A stretch of 59,657 bases of DNA from Chara braunii (Eukaryota > Streptophyta > Charophyceae > Charales > Characeae). A program made the position numbers and the translations under genes. Location: NCBI GenBank assembly GCA_003427395.1, contig BFEA01000032.1, positions 335,060 through 394,716 of the forward strand, given 5' to 3'. Shown here piece by piece: positions 1 to 11,203 of the stretch (the first letter of the stretch is position 1; every line of letters begins with the position of its first letter). Below the pieces are notes generated by a model, which saw nothing but the letters and a program-made list of their open reading frames with translations, was not told the origin of the DNA and did not search any database.

Positions 1-64
<64 letters not shown>
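1..64. repeat. (GA)n microsatellite at window edge
   Basis: Uninterrupted GA dinucleotides run from the first base to position 64, so the true length is cut off by the window edge. Confidence 0.97.
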
Positions 65-66
<2 letters not shown>

Positions 67-2100
67 ATCTTTTCAGGTGGCCCACATTTGAATTCGAACC
101 TTCAAGGTTCACTAAATTGCTACGTTCATGTAAAGTAGCAAGAGAGAGGGGAGGGGGCAGGAATGGGAGGTGGGAAGGTCCCTTGTATGTAAAGCAGAGT
201 GGGAGAATGTGAGAAGGGAAGAGACGTCGAAAAATTCCGCCTGTACCACAGTTAAGATCAAGTGGGTGCTTGTTGACACGCTTTGCAAAGGCTGCTTTGC
301 TTGTGGTTTGACCGTAGTGAGCCGACTGTGGAGCTCTAGTCTCTGCACTACACTGCCGGTAGATGCCAGCAGCCTATTTCAAAGCCACTTTTGCTGGCTT
401 CCATATTAATATTCCTCTGTGCTCACTCCCACACCGAGGTTTTGTAGTATGAACAAGCCCTTTGAGCAGTTACCAGTGTCTCTATTTTGTGCCTTCGGAT
501 AGTGCAGCATAAGGTACTGCAGGGTTTTGTTCCCATGGTCCCTGGCTGAAATTCCACAACTTAGTTTTATGCCTTCTACGGTTGTGAGATAGTTCACAAA
601 CTGTGATATCCTCCTAGCCTTCGTAGGTGAACTCCACAGTGTTCCCATTCTTCCTGGAGAGACCGTCGTACGTTAAGTCGGCTTCTTTTGCTCAACGGAA
701 AATGCAAGTTATCTTACGGTTTGTGTCAATGTAGAGATAAGGAGATCCATCATAGGTGGTGAACTCCACAGTGTTCTTATTGGTCCTGGAGCAGTCGGTT
801 GGCTGCTTTTGCTCAATAGCCAAAAGTGTCTATGTAGAGATCATGAGATCTATCCTTTCCAAAAGTTTGCACTTCACCTCCACCTCACAAATGCAAGCCT
901 ATGCTTCACTTCTTTTTGTTGTTGTTCTTACGCTTGGGTGCATCGTCGATGTACGGCATCCATGTTTGTTGCTATGTCTATAGATTTCAATGTGCGCACT
1001 GCAGCGTCTCCTATTTTATGCCTTACCTGTAATATCCGACTTATTCGACTGATCAATTTAGGTGTACCTATGGCCTGAGTTGTGATTCCTTTCCCTGTTT
1101 TCTTCTGCATGCTGCCTTGTGGGCCTGTGCCAGCATGCACTGGCAGTAAGAGCTATGTACACGACGAGCACCCTATGAGTGGTGTCTACACCCTAAGAGG
1201 GAAATGCTGCATCTTATGCTCCATTTGTCAGGACATCGGTAGTAGTTTGCACGGTCCTAATCTAGACTGGGCTTGTATCCACATTTGCCGTCGTCATGGG
1301 AGAGGGACTATGCTATCCTTGATAGGTTGGATCATTTTCTGTGGGCAGCAACGCCGTTGTCAATCATGCTGATGACCAGGGTAGTGTTACGGCCACCGCT
1401 TTTGTGTCTCCAAGGTGCAGGACTGATCATCGAAGTACAATAGGCACAACGGGTATCGCCAAGCTTCAGGACTGAGGTTTATGGCTAAACGACTGCAGGG
1501 CAGGGTTGTTGGTTTGAACCACAGGCTCAGAACAGACATCGAAGTACCAGGACCTGACATAGGTTGATGTGAGAGGCTTGACTGTGTTTTGGCAACATCG
1601 ACAATGTAAAAAAGGGCAGGACTGTGGATGGAGGCAAACAAACGGATGGAGCGTGACAGATATACTGAGGCAAGTCTGGGGTCCAGGGAGAAGGGCAGGG
1701 AATGGGGGGTGAACATGAAGGTGAATCTTATAGACCCTGGTCTGCATGGCCACCTGCCAGACTCGTGCATGTATGTTCGGCGTGTAATTGTTCTAGCAAT
1801 ACCTGTGAGTTACTGCATTGGAATGTGGTCTGAAGTTCATTGTGATTGCCATGTGCACGTGTGAAAAAGAGCTCTGTTCATTAACTCGTTTAAGGAGAGA
1901 AATGAAAAGAATGTCCTGCAGGTTGTCCACATCACGCGCAGGAGAATCATCTTCACCAAGAAGTGCATCGAGCAGTGAGTGTGTGATCAACCACACTACG
2001 TGTTTCCAAAAGATAATGCAAGATGAGCATCTTCTGCTGTGTCAAGAGGCAGAGTACTGTTGCAAAATCCATTGATAGAGTTACTGGCTTCCAGCCCTGG
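65..2100. other. Gene-free spacer
   Basis: Only short overlapping ORFs (under about 130 codons) on both strands, none resembling a known domain. The one structure seen is a degenerate direct repeat at about 618-820. Confidence 0.5.
618..820. repeat. Imperfect direct repeat, period about 131 bp
   Basis: The 18-mer gtgaactccacagtgttc occurs at 627-644 and 758-775. It is followed both times by a related tail (tcctggag, then cttttgctcaa), so about 70 bp are duplicated with several differences. Confidence 0.75.
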
Positions 2101-2254
2101 TGATGATGTCGTTGTTGACTGTCCAGGTGTCTCCTCGCCCGTCCTTGTCCTCCTCCCCCACCACCTCCTCCGCCGTCTCCGCCTTCGTTCTCATCTTGCT
2201 TGCTGTAGGTCTTCATATTTGCCATCACTGTCCTTGTCGTCCTCGTCCTCATTG

Positions 2255-2568
2255 TCTTCTTCTTCTTCTTCTTCTTCTTCTTCTTCTTCTTCTTCTTCTT
2301 CTTCTTCTTCTTCTTCTTCTTCTTCTCCTTCTTCCTCTCCTTCTCCTTCTCCTTCTTCCTCTCCCTCTCCCCCTCCTTCGTTTTCTTCTTCTTCCTCCTT
2401 CTCCTCCTCCTCCTTCCTCCTCCTCCTTCCTCTCCCTCTCCCTCTTCCCCTCCTCCTCCTCCGTCTCCTCTTCCTCCTTCTCCTGTTCCTCTTCCTCTTC
2501 CTCTTCCTCTCCCTCTTCTTCTTCTTCTCCTCCTCCTCCTCCTTCCTCCTCTTCCCTCTTCTTTCTCC
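2255..2568 (+). repeat. (TTC)n expanding into a 300-bp polypyrimidine tract
   Basis: A pure CTT/TTC run of about 70 bp (2255-2326) grades into impure TTC/TCC/CTC sequence to about 2568, almost without purines on the plus strand. Long ORFs read through it on both strands (poly-Ser, poly-Leu, poly-Lys/Arg, poly-Glu), but that follows from the repeat and is not evidence of coding. Confidence 0.95.
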
Positions 2569-2959
2569 ATGCATCCCTTTTCTTCGTTTGAGGGTCTTGC
2601 TTCTGAACAACGGACCTTCCGAGTTAGCTCACATGAAGGATTTCCGTCTCCTTTGTTGGATCGAGATATCATTTGCTACCTGTGCCCCTGTAACTTCTGT
2701 AAGTATATTTCCTCGCCCCTTCGTTCCCTCGTTCATAGTCCTAATCTTTGCAGAAAGGGGAATAATGCATTACATAGGGTTGGAATTACCAACCTTTTCA
2801 TCAACCTGTGGAATTGTGTGTGCCAGCTATTGCTCAGCCTTAGCCATTCAGATCTACACGAATTCTACACTGTCATCATGCACAGCGATGCTGCTTTATT
2901 TAGCTTGTTTTAAGTTGCTACAGCATTTTCACTTATGAGGCAGTTATCTGTTAGGAGCA

Positions 2960-3139
2960 TGATCTTGCTGCACCGCACGGCCTTTAGCCAGAGTTATGAG
3001 GAACAACAACCATGCAGCTCTGCCAGGGTCAATCCACAAATGCGTGGGCTAGAAGGCCGTGCGGTGCAGCATGATCAGGCCCATGATCTGCCCACGCATT
3101 TGTGGATTGACCCTGGCAGAGCTGCATGGTTGTTGTTCC
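2960..3139. repeat. Nested inverted repeat: unit R disrupted by its own reverse complement
   Basis: Segment 3000-3077 is the reverse complement of a 78-bp unit whose two halves flank it in direct orientation. Positions 2960-2989 match the first about 30 bases (one substitution, one 1-base indel). Positions 3091-3139 match the remaining 49 bases perfectly (3000-3048 against 3091-3139). Spacers are about 10 and 13 nt. No transposase or target-site duplication is visible. Confidence 0.9.
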
Positions 3140-3400
3140 ACGTGTCATGACCCTGGCGCGCTAAAAGTTTCCAGGATTTTTTAAATTTTTTTTTTTCGCA
3201 ATTGAAGGGGCATTCTGAGCTCGTGGAGAGCGTGCAGAGTCAGGCCTTATTTTTGAAAACCGGCACGTCGGTGGCGGAGGGGAGGGTTTGGTTGGGGGTT
3301 GTAGCGTTGTAGGCGTTAGATGCCAGGATCAATGCTCCACAGTGCAGTGTGCAGTTTTGTACCCTGCAAGTCAAGGGGTTGCAGGCTGCAGTCTGACAGT

Positions 3401-3427
3401 GGAACAACAACCATGCAGCTCTGCCAG
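3401..3427. repeat. Third partial copy of the 3.0-kb repeat unit
   Basis: 27 bases starting ggaacaacaaccatgcag are identical to 3000-3026 and in the same orientation, so the unit is a dispersed repeat and not only a local palindrome. Confidence 0.85.
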
Positions 3428-3510
3428 CTCCTGATGCGTGCTAGTCTTTTTTAGATGAGACGAGATTGACACAGCAAGCTCATGGTTGACTGTAGGTGCA
3501 CAGCGAGAGG

Positions 3511-3512
<2 letters not shown>

Positions 3513-3557
<45 letters not shown>

Positions 3558-3659
3558 ATATATGTATATATATAGAAGAACATGTAGGAAGTTGAGAGAA
3601 GGACAAGAACAAAGAAGAAGAAGAAGAAGAAGAAGAAGAAGAAGAAGAAGAAGAAGAAG
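3513..3659. repeat. Microsatellite cluster (TC)n, (TA)n, (AAG)n
   Basis: (TC) about 20 at 3513-3553, an interrupted TA run at about 3555-3574, then (AAG)16 at 3612-3659. Confidence 0.95.
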
Positions 3660-4186
3660 CGACTTGCTGTGGGTGATGTTGCAGAACGGCGGGCAATCAA
3701 TGTAAATGTTGATCAACAGATTGGGATCTAGAATCCCTATGGTTGCAGTAACATTAGGCAGGGGGTGAATCCCTTTTAAAAAAGGAAAAGGAAAGAAAAA
3801 ACGACAAAGTTTTGGTTGGGCTTAGAAAGAAAAGACAAGAAAAGAGAGGGTCTCCCATAAACGGTTTGTGAGCCTTGTTAGGGGTACCCGGAATTAGGGA
3901 ATTGGGTGGGGTTTGTACTCCTCACCGGTGGTCGGGGTAGAGGTACAAGTCCTCTCCATCTTGCCTGCCTGTTTTCTAAAGCCAGCAGAAAGGGGAGGTG
4001 AAAAACACCAGCATCTATGGGAAGGAAACCTGTGGGAGGATGCTCAGAGTCGGAAGCATTGTCACTTCTGGTGTTTTTCTGCCATTACAGTCTGCACCTG
4101 ACAACTTGACGAGGGTAATTCTAGCATATGAGGTGAACGGAAATCGCGTGGAGAATAAGTTAAGTGCGTATGATCGGACACATGGA

Positions 4187-4326
4187 GGATGGTGATGAGT
4201 GCAAGGGATACATCCGTGTGTGCGTTTGTCCGGTGCTGGATGCAAGGATGTGTCAGGGATGGTGACGAGAGCAGAAGATACGCTAATGTGCGTTTCTCTG
4301 CTGCTGGATGGAGTGATGGATGGGCG
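4187..4326. repeat. Diverged tandem duplication, 70-bp period
   Basis: Two adjacent units begin ggatggtga-gag at 4187 and 4257. They share gtgcgttt and gctgctggatg-type segments; about three quarters of positions agree by eye. Confidence 0.7.
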
Positions 4327-4743
4327 CATCGCGTAATGGCTCGGACCAGACATGCAGAGAAGACGATAAGGAATCTAGGTGGATGGAAAAGCTTGATGCC
4401 TGAAGGATAAAGGATGGTGTGGTGCGCATGCATAAGTGTGTGTCTGAGATGCATGTAGGATGGTTGGTGAAAACGGGCGTAAGGGCGCTTATAGTTATGG
4501 AATGTGGATGATGCACTAAACGGTAGCGAAGTCACCCATAGTTAACGACGAACATGGTTTTTGGATGGATGCAGAGACGGACTAAATTTCATTCACAAAG
4601 ATAAAGAGTCTGTGGGGGAATGGAAGAGCACAGCTCAAAGATTAGTCAATATGAAGTATCTAGCTCGATGATCGTGATTTCCGTCATCTATGTAATATGT
4701 ATGTATGTTCACTTGGTAATTAAAGTCATGGTGCTGATTGTTG

Positions 4744-4760
4744 AAGAAGACGAAGACGAA

Positions 4761-4807
<47 letters not shown>

Positions 4808-4842
4808 AGAAGAAGAAGAAGAAGAAGAAGGAGAGGAAGAAT
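4744..4842 (+). repeat. (GAA)n microsatellite
   Basis: GAA/GAC/GAG triplets dominate, with a long pure GAA stretch in the right half. The Glu-rich ORF across it is a repeat artefact. Confidence 0.95.
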
Positions 4843-6266
4843 ATGTCCTGGTGCGCTGATTTTTGTGATGGGCATTGAGCTGTTGTTGAAGTTTGGAGCT
4901 GTTTTGTCATTTTCCTTTTCAGGATCTTGAAGATTTATTTAATTTGTGAATATCACCCTTCCCAGCCGGCTGAGGTGGAGAAAAATCGTCCATGCCGCAG
5001 ATGCAAGTGTACGGCGATGTGGCCCTTATTACCTATCTGTAGGCGTGTTTTCAAGTTTTCACAAGGGGTTATTTCTCCTTTGCTGGTGGGACGAGAGGAC
5101 AAGTGTGCAGACATAAGAAGAGGGAAGAACCCGGAGAAGAGAGGGAGGGAAGGAGGGCAAAAAGGAGATATTGGCGGCTTGGTTTTGTGTGTGTTCTGAA
5201 CAAACCATACCATTCATTTTGTCTGTTCACGCCATTTTTCATTCATTCATTCATTCATTCATTGGCGCTTTTGATAGTCGTTGGCAGTCGATGTTATCCC
5301 AAGCTGGGTGGGGTCAGTTCACGTCTTCTGGCGGTCTTTTCTCATTGACCGATGATGGTTTGTGTGTGCGTTAGTGATCCCTAGGACTCCAGGAGCGGTT
5401 CCCGTAAAACGTCGAAGGTTCAGGTGGTCGGACAGAGTCATCTGCTTCTGGCATCGTTTGCAAGACATTGTCTGCTACGAGTCTAACGACACTGATGCGG
5501 AACAAATTGATGGCTAGTGATCAGCACAGGATTGGACTGGTGTGATCTCTTTTCTGTAGTTCTCGGCATATGTTTGTGGCGAGCGGCAGAACAAAGTCTT
5601 CCGTCTCTGCAGAATGCTTGTGATGAGGGAGGAATACATCACTTGTGGTGGTGATTGTGCAAGAAATCCGCCGAGGTTGTGTTTGTTGTGAAACGTGTTC
5701 CCCTCTCTTTTGTGATCAAGCGGGCGGGGTCGTGATGTGTTATTTGAATTTTGAACTTATTTCGCTTTCTGATCCCTGTGATGAAAATTTTGATCTCATG
5801 TTTTGACTGTAGGTGTTTTTTTTTGTTTTTTTTTTTTTTTTCTCTGTTTTTTTTTCGGGGGGGGGGGGGGGGGGGAAGGAGAGTCTCTGGTGTTGAACAC
5901 GAATGTCCTACGATGACCAGCTTACGTACTCAGACATCTTGCCTGTTCTTTTTCACTGAGACATAATGCCAGGCTGCTTATTGGCAGTTTGGCTTGTAGT
6001 GCCTTCTTCTGTGTCGTACAGGGCTTTGTGCATCAGCAGGCGCGCAATCGTGATGTGCGAACCTGTGTTTACGTACAATCCATTAGAAACTTGAAAGGAG
6101 GTTGCGCCGAAAGCCTTTGCAGACATGCAGTGGTGGCAAGTCTCATATGTCTGTGTACCATATGTAGCGAGGGAGAGCTAGATGGGTAGGGCTGGGCTAT
6201 GGGAGGGAGTCTTTGGGTCCGACAGAAGATTGATGGCGCAGAGGATGTGGATGGACTACTTACACT

Positions 6267-6360
6267 CACTCAATGTTATCTGTTCCGTAGTTTTGTGTGG
6301 AATCTGTGGATGCAATAACTCAATGCCATCTGTTCTGTAGTTGTGTGGATGCAATAACAA
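6267..6360. repeat. Imperfect direct repeat, about 50-bp period
   Basis: The phrase ctcaatg-atctgttc-gtagtt followed by gtgtgga and gatgcaataac occurs twice with small differences. Confidence 0.6.
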
Positions 6361-8744
6361 GTGTGTGGTGGAGGTGAGAGATATCTTCCTCCTCCAGAAA
6401 ATGGGAGGAATTGACGGACTGTGTCTGTTTGTTTATATAGTTTGTGCCACTTTGTGGCTCTTTGATGGTCATCTTGCTCGGCTCTCTCTGAGGTGTGCAT
6501 CAACCCTCTGCAAAACAACTATTTGCACCTTCTTGTCCATCCTTGTGCGTTCCTGTGCAAGTTCTCCTCCCTATTTGCTCACCCTCCATTTGCTTTCCCA
6601 AGCTTCTTCCAACCTTATTAGCTGTGTGCATTGCTGTCATGGAGCTGCCTCGTCTCGTGCAAGAAGATCATCTCAAGGGCCCGTTTCAACTCATCCACCT
6701 CTGAATAGACCCCTCCCTTCCCAAATTGTGTCCGTCCTTGTCCTCGTTGACAAGGTTCTGAAGTTTTGATTCAGCTTCCTCCATTTGGCGCCTCATAGTC
6801 AACGACAACATTACAAGTCGACTGCTTTCATCTCGTCCCCCTATCCTACATAGTCGATAACATCACAACTTCTTTCATCTGAGATAGGGTTCCAGGCAGC
6901 AGGGAAGCAGGTGCTTCATCTGCTGAGCGTGGAAGCGGCAAATCTGTGATGTGGGGTTAGGTGCTGGCGCATCTTCTTCTTCTTCTTCTTCTTCTTCTTC
7001 TTCTTCTTCTTCTTCGTGGCAGCCGTGTTCTTCCTCTTCAAGCTGGAGATTCCGTCTTCATCCTGGTGCTGGCGGTAGTTGTTCCGGAAGGTCTCTGGCG
7101 CAGAGATGGAGCATAGGACGGAGTGTTCTTGACATCGTGGGTGCTGGGACAGGAGAGTGGAGAGGCTGGTGGTCTGCAGAGTGGTGAGAGGCTGGGCGCC
7201 GTTGAATTGGGCTGTGCGCCCTACCCAGCTATGGAGGTCGAGTCGGATGGGAGGAGGAAGACTCTCGGAGACTTGACGAATCTGTGTTCTGAGTTTGTTC
7301 AATGTGGTTTACTCTCGGTTGTGATCCTTGGTTTCTCTTGTGGTCCTGATTGAGCTGGAGAGTGGCGGACGACTTAATCCTTCTTGGTTTACTCGACTTC
7401 CTATGTCCAGAGGTGCTTTATATGTCGTAATAAGTCAGTCTAGTTGGTGGTGGTTCATATATGCGTTTTTTTTTTTTTTTTGAACAAGCGATGGTTTTTA
7501 ATGATTTAATAGTGAAAATCATGTTCGCGATTTGGGTATGAAGTTTCTTTGAAAACTTACGACAAAGTCAAGGTGCTCTGGAAAATTTCCAACACATTAC
7601 AAAAATTAGCAAAGCAAACAAGTACACTTCAAAGTGGCTTTGTGTACCATTATGCTTTTGCGATGTCAATCGGGTTATAACATATTTATTACCATCATAG
7701 GTCTTTGGGACTTTATTTCATTTTGGGTAGATAATCGATTGTATTTTCTCTATTGGGTATGGTGTGAATCCCTCTCCGAATCTGCTCTGTCTATCTCTTC
7801 GTGTTTATGGGAACATGGTGATGCTCTGCTTCATTGCGTTCTCAATCTGTGGCAGAGCAGAAGCAATCATTCCAGGATCGTTTTGAGCACTACAGAACAG
7901 CGGAAATCCTAAAAAATGGATAAGAAAACCGCTGCAGAATCCCTAATTGCAAGCAGCAAAATCAGGAGGACGCCATAGCCCAAGGGACACATAGACGATC
8001 CACCGTCAGCAAAATCAGTGCTGAGTTCACCACAGGCCAGAAGGCATAGCTGACGAGAAGGAGACCAGAAAACCTAGGGGACAGATAGCCCATCCACCAT
8101 CCCAGCGACCAACCTGTCTTGCCACCTGCGCGACAGGGTCACATCAAAACAGGACCCCATAGCCCAACCCAACGCGCACGATTCGAAGCAGATCACCCTC
8201 TACACCACAAGCACCCACTAACAAGGATGCTCACCATGGTGGCACCTTCAGAGAGTGATACCACCCCCTCGGAACACCAATCCACCACCTGTAGAACTAC
8301 CCGACCACCCACTCAGCAGGGTCACGCCCGAAGGCAGACCCTATAGCCCAACCCGCCACCTGTGATTCGAGGTAGAACGCACCCGCGTGCATCGTTTCCG
8401 CTATTATTTCTTACAAGGTAGCCCATCGCCCACCATGATGACGCCTTCACAGAACAATGCCCCCTGACTCCCGATGCACCCGAACTCTGCTTCCTGGTGA
8501 TAAAGTAACCGGACTTCTGACTCCCAGAAAAGAACGGGGTCGAGGGTTTATTAAAAAACAAAAGTAATCTACTACATCAGGTACACCTTAGCAATTTTTA
8601 TCAGCCGAGGGCTCTAACACAGCCCGTCGTGGCCTATCATTTGACGTCCGATCGTCGATCTACAGCCGGCTCTGTTTTGTCACCACCTGTTGGGGTGTTT
8701 GGCGGACAAGTGCACGGCGTGGCCGGTCGGGAAATTGTTTCAGT

Positions 8745-8850
8745 GAGTTTATAGAGCTTCTGGGAATTTTCCTAAGCATAGAGAGCTTCTGGGAATGTCA
8801 GTGAGCGGAGAAAGCTTCTGCGAATGTCAGAAATGTCAAAGTGTCAGTGG
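8745..8850. repeat. Three short degenerate repeats
   Basis: The motif agcttctg(g/c)gaat recurs three times at about 30-35 bp spacing, twice followed by gtcag. Confidence 0.6.
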
Positions 8851-9067
8851 GTGTCAAGGGTTGGCAAGATTTGGTAGGGGGTGCCTCGCTGAATGTTGCG
8901 GGAAAATGGAAGTAGTCGCGTGGGTTGTTTGCGTCAGAGTCACGAAAGAACAATAAAAAGTAAAAAAACTTAAAAAACCAATAATACATTGTAATTGTAA
9001 TGCAAAAATAGAAAATGGAAAAAGAATGGGAATGGTGAAATTAAAAAATGAAATGATGTTAACTAGG

Positions 9068-9157
9068 CTACCAGCCACGCCGCTCGGTTCACCTTGTTTG
9101 CCCCTGTGGCCAGGCCGTGCAAAGGTCAAACGTGGTTACAGCAAAAAAAAAAAAAAA
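9068..9157 (+). repeat. Short SINE-like repeat with poly(A), related to 21305-21408
   Basis: GC-rich sequence containing ggttcaccttgtttgccc and ggccgtgcaaaggtc, followed soon after by an A run. A related sequence (aggtcaccttgttttcccgg, ggtcgtgtaagg, aaggtc) precedes the poly(A) at 21382-21408. Shared sequence plus a shared A tail suggests a short retroposed element. I cannot delimit its 5' end. Confidence 0.4.
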
Positions 9158-9774
9158 AAGTTCGGGAAAAAAAAAATGTTAGGCAGAAAAATAAACTGAA
9201 CAACTTTTTTGTTTTTGTTTCCCCAAAAAAGGCAACCTTTCGGCGTGATCCGGGCACTCCAGAGTCTGGCCCGGTATTCAGACCAAGGTCACCAGTATAT
9301 CATACAAGCCGGAAACCGGGTTCAGCATCCAGAACATGAAAACCAAGTTCGCAGTGTGGTCTGGACAAGCCAGACTCGCATCAAGATCGCAGTTTGAACC
9401 GGCCCAACGAAGTTGACGAAGACAAATGAAGGCAAAGCAAAGAACAGAGTATCCAGTCTGGTCCGTCAAGTCCGTAAACAATCCACAGTTCCGCTACATA
9501 TGCACAAATCTAAACACCCACCAAAGTCTAACTACGCAACTACAAGCACAACAAATGACGCAGCAAAACCCAAAACAGTCTACTAAATAAATATCCATGA
9601 CAATGGCAAGCACAAGCACCAAAACAACAGCCACAGTAAAAACTACTAGCACCAAACACCAATTTCAAAACAGAGAGCGCATCAGGACAGCTCCCCCGCA
9701 CGTCCACTCGAAGGAGAAAAGAGGAAAGTCTAAACTCCGGCCAGCCACCAGGAGGCCGAAGAATCGAAAACAAA

Positions 9775-10167
9775 TCACGGAAACCAGGCCCAAGAAGCGA
9801 GAAAGCGTCTGATGCACTTGGATGAGTAGTGCGGAACTTTCAATGTCCAGTCCGTGAGTATGGCTTGTTTAATCCCAAATTTAACCTTGGCTCTCACCAT
9901 AGGAGTAAACCGTTCCGCTCGCCTGACAGCTGCATTGCGAAGGGTCCACAGTGTCCACAAGATTGCCCCTCTCAGTATTTCCTCCGCACGACTGAGAGGG
10001 GATGAAGTACGGTTTCCAGGGGATGCCGAACCCAGCAAAATGAGGGCGCATCTGTCCAATGCTCTGCTAGGAAGGGAATCGGAGCCGCAGTTCTCCACCA
10101 TGTCCCAAATTCCCGCGAACAGAGCTGGCCGGTAAACCGTAGTCAGAGAGGGAGAAGGGGACAACAA
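9775..10167 (-). pseudogene. LINE ORF2 C-terminal fragment (downstream of zf-RVT)
   Basis: A 130-codon open stretch reading leftwards. Its RGAILWTLWTLRN ... KQAILTDWTLKV pattern matches by eye the end of the LINE ORF at 54898-56001 (ILLWVIWLERN ... AAIKADWTRKV) in order and spacing. That segment follows the zinc-binding zf-RVT domain in LINE polyproteins. No RT or endonuclease lies upstream, so this is a truncated remnant. Its first codons overlap the left arm of an inverted repeat (10118-10224), so the boundary has been rearranged. Family placement rests on this internal comparison, not on a database hit. Confidence 0.6.
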
Positions 10168-10539
10168 ATGAGGGGATTCAACAAACTGTTTCGTCGGAGT
10201 TTCATTGACTCATCAGGAGGCTGAACCCCTTAACAGAGTATCCAGTCTGCAGAATCCCCTAACAGATTACACTCTTAAGTGATAATCCACCTTAACCCCG
10301 GTTGTGGTTAAGCATCAATGACTGCCCGACATACCCTGAGGCGGGCACCAACCACTTCCCTCGAGGTACCTGTGACGAAAATCAAAGCAGACTATCACTC
10401 ACCCACACCAGATGGAATATATATATATGTATCAGCCTCTTGATGAGTCGCTGAAACTCGGACGAAACAGTTTATCACAGCCTCTCGTTTGTTGTCCTCC
10501 TCTCCCTCTCTGCCTACGGTTTACCGGGCAGCTCTGTTT
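10118..10539. repeat. Inverted repeat, about 107-bp arms, 206-bp spacer
   Basis: Left arm 10118-10224 read on the minus strand matches right arm 10431-10539 read on the plus strand, about 85-90% by eye. Shared blocks include tgatgagtc, gacgaaacagttt, tttgttgtcc, ctccctctctg, tacggtttaccgg and agctctgtt. The right arm runs into (AT)n at about 10541. Confidence 0.85.
10186..10236 (-). ncRNA. Candidate type III hammerhead ribozyme (degenerate)
   Basis: Read on the minus strand. An upstream CUGU(U) at 10236-10232 can pair with ACAG following the core, forming stem III. Next comes a short stem I possibility (AGG/CCU, with an A-C mismatch at the first pair), the core box CUGAUGA (10216-10210), a 3-bp stem II (GUC/GAC), and the second core box GAAA (10193-10190). 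Order and spacing fit a minimal hammerhead. Weak points are a U at the expected cleavage position, the stem I mismatch and a competing GAGU/ACUC hairpin. The right-arm copy at 10440-10470 has UUGAUGA and lacks the upstream half of stem III. The fold was judged by eye only. Confidence 0.35.
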
Positions 10540-10540
10540 G

Positions 10541-10618
<78 letters not shown>
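10541..10618. repeat. (AT)n(GA)n compound microsatellite
   Basis: About 40 bp of AT/TA dinucleotides followed directly by about 38 bp of GA dinucleotides. Confidence 0.97.
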
Positions 10619-10621
<3 letters not shown>

Positions 10622-10842
10622 CCCACAGTTATTATTGGGTCAGTCTACCCCGTTGGGTGTCGGCCTTTACGTGCGGGCGGCAGAAAATAGAAAGGTCATC
10701 GAAACCCGCCCAATCGTAGCATAAACGAAAACAAGGGGGAAGGTCGAGGGTTGGACGCTGGGGGCATTTATTAGTATCTTCGAAGTAGTCGATGGGTTGG
10801 GTTGTGTCTATGATTTTGTCGTATGTCATGAGTGGTGGCTAC

Positions 10843-11203
10843 GTAGCACCGTGTTCGCGTTCCGAGGTGAACGCGAACATGTTCGCCCGAACGCGAACAA
10901 GCGCTGAAAACCCTCCGAACGCGAACATAAAAAATATTTAAAAAAAAAAGGAAGTTCTCAAAAAAATCTGCAAAAAATATATCCTATGTAAAATAAGAAC
11001 AAGCAACTTCTGCCTTGGAGTCATGTTCACATTCGTAGCCAATCACGAGTTAAAAATAAAAAACCGAAAACATAATTTTTTTCTTTTTTCTTTTTTACGG
11101 AAAAAAACTTATGTTTGGTCGAACATGTTCGCAAGCTGTTCGCACGAACGCGCGAACACGTTCGTCCGAACGTGAAGGGGCGCGAACACGTTCGGCGTGC
11201 TAC
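10843..11203. mobile_element. MITE/fold-back-like element with GTTCG-rich inverted termini
   Basis: The termini are GTAGCAC (10843-10849) and GTGCTAC (11197-11203), each followed inward by a cluster of GTTCG/CGAAC words. The left cluster contains a perfect hairpin, GTTCGCGTTC at 10853-10862 and GAACGCGAAC at 10869-10878, with a 6-nt loop. The right cluster (about 11118-11195) has several more overlapping palindromes. The middle (about 10925-11110) is AT-rich and noncoding. This layout resembles non-autonomous DNA transposons. I could not establish a target-site duplication, so the class is uncertain. Confidence 0.55.

Larger units (their letters stand above)
4930..9050. other. Gene-free spacer with short simple repeats
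   Basis: No ORF here resembles a known protein. It holds (ATTC)n at 5238-5264, a T-rich run followed by a G homopolymer at about 5818-5877, (TTC)n at 6970-7016, a T16 run at 7466-7481 followed by tgaacaag (possibly the tail of a minus-strand LINE, weak), and near-repeats at 6267-6360 and 8745-8850. Confidence 0.5.

Noticed and set aside
1953-2938. Long ORFs of 299 and 239 codons on opposite strands
   Set aside because: Both run through the polypyrimidine repeat, giving poly-Ser/Leu and poly-Arg/Lys/Glu. Their length comes from missing stops in low-complexity sequence.
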